A DNA stretch of 64,000 nucleotides, from positions 13,625,392 through 13,689,391 of the forward strand of contig NC_080734.1 in assembly GCF_019097595.1 (NCBI RefSeq), read 5' to 3'. Below, in pieces: positions 42,501 through 53,900 of this stretch. Positions within the stretch are counted from its first letter, which is position 1, and every line of letters begins with the position of its first letter. This DNA is from Hemibagrus wyckioides. Lineage: Eukaryota; Chordata; Actinopteri; Siluriformes; Bagridae. Under the pieces are notes generated by a model that saw only the letters and a list, made by a program, of their open reading frames with translations, did no database searches and was not told the DNA's origin. The translations under genes and the position numbers were made by a program.

Positions 42501-44110
42501 AAAGGGCTGAACACAAACATCACCTTGACGACTCGCCCGCTCTCATAGGTCCTACATTCGGTAACATCGAGCTTCCTCCAAGCCCCAGGATAACTATGCT
42601 AGAGGATGGGGACCTGACAAATTGGCCCTGTTTAAATTAAGAGAACATAGAAGAGAGGCACATGGGTAAGTCACATGTCAGCAAATCTTCAACTGCATCG
42701 TCATCATGTCCTAGTTGTACACTGCAAGCAAGATTCTAGGTGATGAGTAAACACAACACAAACTAGGGACTCAAACAGGTGCATTAATACATTACAGGTC
42801 TTTACGGTAAATATGTAAAAAAAATTAGTCTCAATTCATCACAGTAACTCAATATGTAGTCTTATTCACCTTTATTTATGTACACTCAATCCAGATTAAT
42901 ATACACATGAAGCAAATGCATGACCTCACAATACAATATATAATTCAAATGCATAGAATACATTTACTAGCCAAAAAGTAAAGAACCGAATACAATTTTC
43001 ATGTACGCGCTTCTTCTTGATGACATTAACATTAAAATCAAGTAGAAAGAACCACTGCTTTACCAATATTAGTAGGATTTGAATTGATTTTTCTCAAGTA
43101 GGAAACGATCAACAATCACGTAAAACCAGGATAGGATCAGAAGCTGAAAGAGATATCACTATGCTTTCCAGAACTTGAGCTTTTCATCCACATGCACTTG
43201 GTGTTTTTTTGAGCGTATAATATTTAGGTACTAAAGCTAAAACGATGATGCGGTCATAAATAATACCATCCAGAAGCTTCATTAAAGGTACACTATGCGT
43301 TCTTACATTATGCGATTTTATGTTCATTCAAATTCTTTTTATTGCAAAGACAAATTCAACCAATGAGCAAAATTACTGATAAAAATGTATTTTTTTTTTA
43401 AAATATACAAAACCTTAACAAAATCTTACAGAGCATAACTTTAAGTAAAGGAATGTACTTTTTTTAAAATTAGAGTCATGGTCAATGGCTTACATGGATT
43501 TGTTGCCACATAAACAACAAAACACTGACCGTTTAGATACGACGAAACAATTCACACGTCAGTAGAATGAAGCTATAATCGTCATTTCATCCATTATTGT
43601 TTTCTAACTTAAAAAATCGAAAATAGCTGAAAACAGTCAAATTGACGTCTGTAGTGTCAAATGGCTTATGACCTTTTTCGTCCTGGAAAACATACCAAAT
43701 AGGCATAGCGTAGTATAAATATCATCACAGGTGAGGCAATAACAATATAAACATTAAAATACCTAACAAGACTGAAAGAGAGCCTCATGTACAGCATGTA
43801 AACACTACGTATGGCCTTCAAGTATTAACTGGTAAAGACAGTTACAATTGTTAGGTGTCATGACTGAAGAGACGGTTATATAATGCATTGCAAATTGTAT
43901 ACTGTGCCCAGAATACATCATTATTACTTATTAAGATCAGATAGTTTATATTTATACTGTATGTTAGATAGAAAGTGTTCCCCAGGTGATCTCATTCAGT
44001 TCCAGTGTATAAGAATTACACCAGGGTAGCTTTCTAACTCTAGAAAAACAACGCAGAGGATATTATGCTATAAATGTAATCATACTTGATTACTTCCTCT
44101 ATTATATGAT

Positions 44111-44121
44111 TTTATTTTATT
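44111..44121 (-). other. nudt14: Candidate nudt14 polyadenylation signal
   Basis: Two overlapping AATAAA hexamers on the minus strand, about 770 bp after the nudt14 stop codon, the first canonical ones downstream. A variant ATTAAA lies nearer at 44493-44498. Which is used cannot be told from sequence. Confidence 0.35.
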
Positions 44122-44889
44122 ACAATTATTAAGGAGCTCCAGCAATGATTTCTGTAATGTGAAAAATGGGATTGTTTGACACTGATTTTGTCTTGTGCTT
44201 GCGTTAACAGTAGCAGATCCCCAATGAAGAATTTCGTATTCGATTCGAAACGGAGACTCTTGAAAAGACATGTCTGTTTGATGTTAAGTATCGAAAAAAA
44301 GAGCATTGCCTCGAACCCTGAATGCTTCGTAGTTTGTGTTAGACCTGAGATGTCTGCAAGTGCTTGGCTATTCTTTGCACAATAAAGAGACAAGGTTGGT
44401 AGCTGCGCATTAGTTAGGCCAGGTAGCACAATACTAACAAATATCTGTCTTTTCTGATAAACCTGGATTTGCTCATCGTTCTTCCCCGAACTTTTAATTC
44501 CCAAAAGACGATATGAACGACTTCCTCTTCTAACCTCATCTTCAAACACGCCTAGTTTTACTTGCCATGATAAGAGCAATCAGATAAAAAAAAAAAAAAA
44601 AATAAATTAATAAATTTACAAAAAAACAAACAAGCTCATTAAAGCAAAGGATACCATTTGATGAAACAAACTCACAATTACTATTATTGTGTTCTGAGAC
44701 TCATCTAATACCAAGGAGGAATTATGGCTAATATTAGTTTGAGGCAAAGTCTGAAATAGGACAATAATTAGAGTAAGGAAAGAGGAAAGCAAATAAGAAC
44801 ACAGTATTCAATTCATTAGGAACACAAAGGAATACAAAGTTACATACAGGGCGCTTCAGAATATTGGAAGAAACGGTAGCTGTCATCCG

Positions 44890-45139
44890 TTACACATTAG
44901 TGGAAATTTTATACTTGGGTGCCATGTTGCTATGAAACCACATGAAGCTGAAAATGACGCCCATGGTTTTGGGGATGCTCTCATCATAGGCGAAAGTCAT
45001 GGCCTCGTGCAGGGGCACTTTGACCACCTCGATCAGCTCGCCCTCTTGAGGTTGTCCACCACCTTCGCCAACGCGGTTCTCTTCTGAAACCTCCGCGTAG
45101 AACATGGTCTGCTTGGCTCCAGTAACTCCTACTCCTGAC
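44890..45139 (-). CDS. nudt14: nudt14 terminal coding exon
   Basis: A 250-bp coding portion encoding [17 protein letters not shown], an [14 protein letters not shown] stretch and [13 protein letters not shown], ending ...STNV with TAA at 44890-44892. Acceptor gccccacag; the first base G completes an Arg codon from the previous exon. The C-terminal PKTxGVIF is diagnostic for this family. Confidence 0.95.
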
Positions 45140-47879
45140 CTGTGGGGCAAGCAGCAATACGTAATTAAATTACCTTGTGATGTATTGGATGGAAGTGATG
45201 GATAATGCAACAGAAAAGGGTACACCACTGATCATTTTGCAATTGATTCATTTATTGACCGCTTTATATTGGTCATGGACTGAGTAGATCTAGACCCTAT
45301 ACTAGGAACACAAGGAAGTAGGCATGAATACACTCTGGGGGTAATTTAGACTAGCCAATAATGTGGTTATAACTGCCTGTAATGTGGTTTTGGGAGGTGG
45401 GACAAAAACAAGGAGGAAACCCAGGGACAACTGCAAAGACACAGTAACCTTGAGCTATGCACCAATGTACCACCCTCCCTAGGACCACTGTTACATAATA
45501 AAGTGTGTTTGGCAAACAAATATGGAAGGCTTACAGGATAGTATTCAATCTCTTAAAGAAGAACCAAAGTGGAAACAGCCTTGAAGCTCTCCTTACAGAA
45601 CAAAAATGGTCATCTCTGCAACACTACAGCAAACTAGAGTTAACAGCCAGTCAGGATTCTTCTAGATCACAAGCTCATTAGAGTGTATATAGACTTTTAT
45701 GGAATGATGGACTCGATCCTGTCAGTCATTCCAAGGCCTTTAAAGATACTTGGAAGACAGATGGTGTTGATAAGCAGGGCTGTGCCTGAAGCAGTGCCTC
45801 ACCTGGATGCTGTCAAGGAGATTTCACTATGGAGATCTCCCATAGGACATTTAGATGGAGCCCAGAAGGTATATTAGAAATGTTGGGACTGGAAAAACAC
45901 TTCCTTAGTGCTTCCTCTTCCTGAAATAATATCTTAATTGAGATATAAGCTTAGAAAACATTAAAAAGATGAAAAAGAAAATCTAATCATGAGGAGCAGT
46001 ACACTTTGACACACCTTCTTATCCAAGTTAAATCTAACCAGAATGTGTGGGTTGAGGTTGCAAAATACAACACTGAATTTATTAACATTCCAATGGAATT
46101 TCACAGCTTGAGGTGCTCACAGCAGCCAATCCAGAGAGTGCATACAAGAGAAAATCCACTGCCCATATGTGCCTTTCTAAACATTACTACAACAGAATCA
46201 ATGAACTATATCTAAAAACTCTTTTGCTAATACTGGAGGGTATTTTACAGATTTTTGAAAGGTATTCCAGAATTGAAGTCTTTACCCAACAGGCAGGTTT
46301 CTAAGAGCCTGCACATATGAAGTTCCATAAGCTTGCCATGTAGATGGTACTGTTTAAAAGCACACATTGGGTCCTGTTACATGAGGGTATGGGGGTTATG
46401 GTGAAACTCACCTATTGAGAAGAGAACACAAAACCACAACAAGACAAAATAGATTCTATACAAATACTGAGGATTCCCAGGAATCATTTGCAAGGGTTTC
46501 TGAAGGCATTTTACATTCGCAGCAATATATCAAAAAGAAACATTGAAACACAACAGGACACAGTTCATTCTCAAATTATTGGCCCCCTTTCAAGCATATG
46601 GGCAAAAGTGGCGAGACATGGGGCAGATTGGAGTGAGGCAAAAATAATGAACAGGTTAGGTCATTTATATAGCGATTTTAACAATGGATATTATCACAAA
46701 GCAGCTTTGCAGAAATTTTAAATTCTGTATAGAATTATTACACTTGGGTGGCAAGAAACCTTGAGAAGAACCAGACTCAAAAGTGCACTTGAACTGAGAC
46801 CATACAACTGCCTATAAGATCAGCTGAGCCAAAGCTTTGGAAGTCAGAAGCATCTAGCCTCAGGTTACCCTAAGCCTAACCCTAATCCAGTCAGTGCATG
46901 CCCACTGTGCCTGAGAAGAAGCTTCTTGGAGCACGTCTTGAGCGGCAGCCCAAAAGCATTGTGAGACGGGAGGTACAAGTGGCTCCAGGACCAGACACTG
47001 AAGACAATATCCGACACAATCTATACCAGAATCCAGCCTAGAAAAACATCAGCTTCCAACAAGGGACAGCATCATCTTTGACAGGGAAGGAGAAAAACCT
47101 CAGATGAGGTGCAGGCCAGATTTCATCCTAACAACTGACTGCTCTAACAAGTGGTTCTTCTGTTGAAACACTGTTTCCTGGGAAGGCTGAATAGAGGAAG
47201 CCCACAACCAAAAAAAGACCAGATATGGCAGAGGAATGTAGAAGGCATGGGTGAAAGATCTGCTGCGAGCATACTGAGGTGAGCATTGCTGAGGATCTTC
47301 TACATTGTATGCTCAGTTTCAGGAAAAAAAGAGCCACCAAGAACATCACTGAAGATGTAGAAAAAGCGTGGAGATGGCTGTGGATCAAGAGGTGTGGTGT
47401 AGCGTGCCCCTTGGACACAAACTGGGGAGTAATCAGTCCTAACTGGATAACCCAGATGAAGATGTGTTATGATCTAAAACCCAAACACTATGACCATAGG
47501 TCACTGATGATGTATCCAAGTTGCACCATCTGGTGCTTCAAGAAACCTGCATTAAACTGGGGACTTTTTTCCATCTTCTCTTCATTTGAATCAATAAGGA
47601 ATACCACTTTAACGCAACACTCTGTTTCAAAACACTGCTTATCTTTAAAAAAAAAAATCCCTTCTCTAAGCAATAAGCAAAACATTCACCACTTAAAATT
47701 GGGAAATCCAAACAAAGGTTAGTGTCCTAACAGAGCGGGTCACATCTTCAACAGGCATTCCAATACCTACCTGCACTCCAATATAGCATCATATAATCTA
47801 AACTGCCCCTGAATACACATGGCAGGTGTTACAATCAGGCCTGCAGGTGCTCATGATGGCCAAAACAGCAGGTGTTGAG

Positions 47880-47911
<32 letters not shown>

Positions 47912-50900
47912 CATATATGTATCTTTGCTAGAGTGTGTTTATGATAGCATGTTGGTTTGAGGGAGTGTTTGTGACTCCATGTAATGACACACTGGATTAG
48001 AACTGGGTGGGTGAGGGTAATCATCAGAGGCAATAAGCAGGTGTGGATGCTCCTTCTCTCTCACAAACACACACACACACACACTAGACGGTAAGGGTTT
48101 ATGGCCGTCTCCTCATCCAAGGCTGATAAGAACAATGTCTCTTCCTGCTGCTCTAGACAGTGTTAGAGAGGTGTGTTTAACCCCACACTTCACCTATATT
48201 CGTTCACATAATGGCTCTGTGAAGTACTAATACTGAAGGATTATTGAGTGTACAGAACATCAAGTACAAGCAACGGAGTTCTTTGAACACTATTAAGCCC
48301 AAGACATCCGTTGTTTGATGCAAAACGTTTCCGTCAAATTTTCAGCCACAATGGATCACAAAAAAAATAAAATAAAATAAATAAATGGGTTTTTTATGAT
48401 TACAGGTTGTATCAGATCTTTATCTCAGTCAGGCGAGTGCATGGGTGTGTGCCTGCAATGACAAGTTACCCTACTTTTATTTCTCTCCACACATATAATT
48501 ATAAACAATAGAGGTGTACTGCAGGCAAAGTATAATTATTTATCACAGCACAGCACACAAATCTGATTAGTCAGGTGCTGATTTTGTTGTTTATTTTCTG
48601 GAACAGCGCCTCTGACACCTCTGCGGTTCCAGCTGCAAGGTTTGTATTATACTAATGTACGTGTTCGGGCATTCAATCAGTTCTACAGTAACAATTCACT
48701 CTCGGGGACTTGTACGGTGGATTCTCCACTCAATCTAAAGCATGACAAATGGATTATGAACGTTATTTTACAAAGAAAGACGCAGAAAGTCTTCGAGACG
48801 ACATTTAAAATTTGTGAATTTACATTTTTCACCCAAGGACAGTCTATGGATGGAGGATGCTGTAGTCTGTTGTTTTTCAATAACAAGCTGCATTGTTTCT
48901 TAATAACTTCAAAAGAACGTGATGTCCTGATGTTGACTGCTGCATTAAATGTGGCTATAATTGGATAAAAAGTATGACAAACTATTTTTTATGAATAAAC
49001 AGTTAGGAAAATGACGTGGAAACATCTTTCGTCGCTGATTATTTTCCTATAACAGCATGCCACTGATTCTCCCTCAACCTGTCCCGATTAATCTAGCTCC
49101 AGTAAAATGTTTGTTCACCCCTGTTTGAATGAATATTTTTAATAATCCGAATGATATTATGACCTGGAGGTAAAATTTGCTTCAGAGACGAATAGTCTAC
49201 TATTTGTATGAATACACTTTAGTACTACTTTGAAAATTAGCCAATAAAAGCAGCCAATAATCCTACATCTCTAAGGTGGCTGGAGAAGCATGCTGGGTGG
49301 CTCCACTATTTTAAAGAATATTGTACATGTTATTTCATTTCAATGTCTTCACTATTATTCTAAATGAGGAAAGAGTAATAGGCAGCCTAAAAGTAGTTGT
49401 GTCTTAACATATGAAGTGTAATGTATGTGTATATACACAGGAATTTATTTTACTTTTTCCATTTTTTTTTCAAAATTGATGTTTGGCTTGTGCTTTGCAG
49501 TGCTCAAACCGAACACAAACAAAATTTGCCTAGCAAAAAAGCTAATTCACTCGAATGATCACTCGCTTTGCATCTGGGTCATCTAAAAGAACCTGCAAAT
49601 TTGTCAACTTCAAAAGAATGAGCCCATAGGCAACAAAATGGTGGTGATCTTTATTCATTACCTAGCACTCACTATATACATATATATAAGCTATTATTAC
49701 TTACTAATCATGACACCACAGACGTTGACCTGTTAATGTCTCATTTTGGCCGCTGCTTAAGATCATCGGTTACGGCTCCCTCGGCTGAATCCACACAACT
49801 GAGTGTAAAGGTTTGGATAAAATGTTAACACGTGCATGTGTTGGAGGAGTGTATCTGCACCTGTATGACGTGATCCTCCTTAGCTTGGAGACAGGAACTT
49901 CATAACCACACTCCTCCAGCACTTCCTGGCAGGCGATCTCCTCCAGGGAGAGATGCGGTTTGTCTACGATGCCAGCGCACAGCTCATACGTCACTCCTGC
50001 TGAAGCCGGGGGCTGGTGAGGGCGGCTGGTCTCCTCGCTTCCCTCCTGCCCCTCCTCTGGGGCAGCCGTGGTACGCTCCTCACCTCCCTGCTCTCCTTCT
50101 GGGTCAGTGTGTGCAGGTTTCATTTTCTCCCACTCACACATGTACACAGCTGTAGAGCAAGCACATAATATGGTCAAGGGCATATCGACATGTAGTGCTC
50201 TGAAGGTTGGGAAGATAACGCAAGTAGACCTGAGGAGTAACCCTGCTTACAACTAGACAGTTCAAGTGAACGGAATAAGTGAAAAATTTTCTACAAGGTG
50301 TAAACATTGAGGAAATGCATTTACTGAGGTAACGTTTAATCCTGATCCAGATCCTATCAGATAGTTAGACTCCTGTAAAACACACATACAACCAAGTTCA
50401 AGAGGCTTTTTTTAATACCATTACCTCACACGAAAACTAGCTTTCTCTCCATGTATTGTTCATTACATGAGGAGAAAGAAGGGGAAAAGGAGAAGTCCCA
50501 TTCAATGCAAGACCTTCCTTCCATTCTGAGGAGAAAGGCATCGTCCCTGGCTGGTGCATGAAGAACAATAGTGCAGCGGCACGGTGCGGGGCCATGGCCT
50601 CATGTACTACACAACACAAACTCTTCACTCGCATGACCACTTGTGACTCGAAAAATATTCCATTACGAGAGAACCATTGTTTCCAAAGACCTTTCATACA
50701 GGCCAGAGAGCACTGTAAACACGCTGCTGTAATGTATCAACGTATTTAATTATCATGCAAAATTCACCTACAATAACGGTCATTTTTTGTTTTATTGAGC
50801 AAACTAGAAAATATAAAGCCTAACGTTGCTGCATAGCACCACCTTCAGCAAACAGTTATAAAAGGATAACTGATGCTGCCAGATGGCTGCTTATGAACTG

Positions 50901-53900
50901 AACTCTGACTTGCCTAGTATCAAACCCAGCATGGTGGATTTGGGACGTAAGGTACAGTGCTGTGAAAAGGTTTTTGCCCCCTTTAATAAAACAAATTTTA
51001 ATATTACACAAAGATAATGCAAGAAAATACAAAATGCAGTTTTTAAATGATAATTTCATTTATTAAGGGAATAAAAGCTGTCCAAACCTGCCTGGCCCTA
51101 TGTGGAAAAGTAATTGCCCCCTAAACCTAATAACTGGTTGTGCCACCCTTTGCAGCAACAACTGCAATCAGGCGTTTGCAATAACTGGCAATGAGTATTT
51201 CACATCGCTGTGGAGGAATTTTGGCCCACTCTTCTTTGCAGAATTGTTTTAATTCAGCCACATTGGAGGGTTTTTGAGCATGAATGGACTGTTTAAGGTC
51301 ATCTCCATCGGAATCAAGTCCGGACTTGATCCATTCAGAGGTGGACTTGCACGTGTGTTTGTGATCATTGTCCTGCTGCATAACCCATGTGCGCTTGAGC
51401 TTGAGGTCACAAACTGACGGCTGGACATTCTCCTTCAGGATTTTCTGATAGAGTGCAGAATTCATGGTTCCATCAATTATGGTAAGTCGTCCAGGTCCTA
51501 CAGCTGCAAAGCAGCCCCAGACTATCACACTTACCACCACCATGTTTGACTGTTGGTATGATGTTCTTTTTATCAAATGCTGTGTTTTACACCGGATGTA
51601 ACGGGACACACACCTTCCAAAAAGTTAAACTTTTGTCTCTTCAGTCTACAGAATATTTGCCCAAAAGTCCTGGGGATAATCAAGATATTTTTTGGCAAAT
51701 GTGAGACAAGCCTTTGTGTTCTTTTTGGTTAGCAATGGCTTTTGCCTCGGAACTCTCCCGTGGATGCCGTTTTTGCCCAGTCTCTTTCTTACTGTTGAAT
51801 CATGAACACTGACCTTAATTGAGGCAAGTGAGGCCTGCAATTCTTTGCATGTTGTTCTGGGTTCTTTTACGACCTCCTGGATGAGTCGTCGTTACGCTCT
51901 TGGAGTAATTTTGGTAGGCCGGCCACTCCTGGGAATGTTCACCACTGTTCCTAGTTTTCTCCATTTGTGGATAATGGCTCTGACCGTGGTTCGGTAGAGA
52001 CCCAAAGCCTTACAAATGGGTTTATAACCCTTTCCAGACTGATACATGTCAACTATTTTGTTTCCCATCTGTTCTTGAATTTCTTTAGAATTTCTTTAAC
52101 TCAGCTTTCTAAAATGATGTGGTTAATCACAGTTCTTTCATGATTTTTAACAGGAGGGGGCAATTCATTTTTAACGTAGGGCCAGGTAGGTTTGGACAGC
52201 CTTTTTTCCCCCCTTAATAAATGAAATAATCATTTAAAAAACTACATTTTGTATTTACTTGCATTATCTTTGTGTTATATTAAAATTTGTTTGATGATCT
52301 GAATCTTTTAAGTGTTACAAATATGCAAAAACAGGAAGGGGGCAAAAACCTTTTCACAGCACTGTATATGTCAAATCTGTAAAGGATACCAGTTATCGGT
52401 TGCACAGTCAACTCTTTAGTATACGAATGAACGACACCCTTTAAAAGAATAGGCAAAATGCAAGAAAAACATGTACCTACTTGTGGAATGAAAAAGGGGG
52501 CAAAATTATAAAAAATTAATCTAGATACCACAGTTACATTTGTGAAGGGTGCCAATAATTCCGGAGCTGACTGTTATGCAACACATAAAGCAACAAACCT
52601 ATTCAGGCTTGCAAACAGTGTGGAGAAAAAACTGCATGCCATGGCTGTGACAAATGCAGATGTAGCTACACACATCGGTATCCAAATACATGTGGTAGGT
52701 GTGGTAGACCTTAAGCCGCAGTCCTGACACGATTCTCTGCTGATTCTGCCTCTTTAAAAAGGGGGAGGAGTGCAGCATAGATGACTAGAGTCTCCCCTGC
52801 ATCCAAATGTAGAACCGATCCTTCACAGATGGCTTTATTACCGTAACCTTTGTCTGACATTTTGAACTGATCCGTCTATGAATGAAAAACACTTAAATGC
52901 AATAAACAGATGAATAAAAGGCAGGATGCGTTGGACTGATTAAGTTCTGAAGTGAGAGTTGTGGGGTTTAATTTTTTCATTAAAAAAATAAAATAATAAA
53001 AAATGACTTTTTTTTTTTTACCTGGACGGAACTGCTTGACCAGGATGAAGCAATGAGAGGTGGTATTGAAGATCAGCACAGAGACACTGAACAGAGACAG
53101 AGAGGAAGGAGGGAAAAGAAAAATAAAACAGAGAACGGCTTATTATTAAATGTCTCAAGTGATGAACAACTCTAATGAAAGCAACAATGATCAGTTGTTC
53201 TAGAAAGCAAATCAAACATGTCTCAAGGCAAAAGGAGATTCAGCACCTGGCATCAGACTCTCCCAAAACTTACCTAGGTAACAAGACTGAACCTTATCAG
53301 AAGCATGGAACTCTTTATTAGGGGGAAATCATGTATGCATCATATGATCATAGGAAAAGGCCTAGTATGAGTAAAGAACTTCCACATACGATAAAGGATA
53401 AAGCATTCACCAACATTGTTTCTACATAACATCTATCACACGTTTGTTGTGTTTTTTTTTTATTATTTATTTATTTTTTACGAGGAAAAAGCAGCATGCA
53501 TGGGTCCAAACCTTTCTCCATCAAGCTCCCACGTTCACACAGGATTAACACCCTGCCTATTGTCCTGCCTCTGCTCTCTAGGTCTTAAGATAGAGGCTAA
53601 TTCTTTAGGAAGAAGAGAATAAATACCTGCATCTAAGGAATCTCAGTATAATAGGATTTCTGCAAGCTAAGAAAGGAAATCCAGCAAAGCATGCCGGGAC
53701 AGCCGGGCATTTGTTGTTGCACTGAGAGCAAACTAATCACTCTGTGGAGCAAGAGGTCAAGCCATGCATCCATCCAGAGCAAGTACTCTCCCACAGGCAC
53801 CATTTATTCTGCCCATCCAGGACCTCCAGCTGCTTGAGGATAGACCTAAGAGCCACTTGTCTTCTTGAGAAGGTTGTTGAGAAGTGAGGTGAGCCATGAC

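Larger units (their letters stand above)
29321..44889. other. Intergenic region between jag2 and nudt14
   Basis: About 15.6 kb with no convincing protein-coding gene on either strand; open frames here are short and unlike known proteins, apart from transposase remnants. It contains two Tc1-type relics (30043-30455 and 30760-31156), a dispersed repeat (33232-33422), a MITE (39283-39532), a local duplication (36171/36787) and long AT-rich unique stretches. Blocks at about 31920-32340, 35640-35910 and 42290-42640 are GC-richer, non-repetitive and could be conserved non-coding elements. Confidence 0.6.
45140..49860 (-). other. nudt14 last intron
   Basis: Intron of 4721 bp containing dispersed repeats at 45243-45485 and about 46655-47160, GT and CA microsatellites near 47882 and 48067, and otherwise AT-rich unique DNA. 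No further exon is needed, since the flanking phases match. Confidence 0.65.
50150..53021 (-). other. nudt14 intron carrying a Tc1 element
   Basis: Intron of 2872 bp. About half of it is the Tc1 copy at 50955-52364. The remaining flanks (50150-50952 and 52367-53021) are unique sequence without a recognised feature. Confidence 0.7.

Noticed and set aside
46865..46900. Telomere-like phrase ccctaagcctaaccctaatcc
   Set aside because: Only about three imperfect units inside a degraded dispersed repeat; too short for an interstitial telomeric array.
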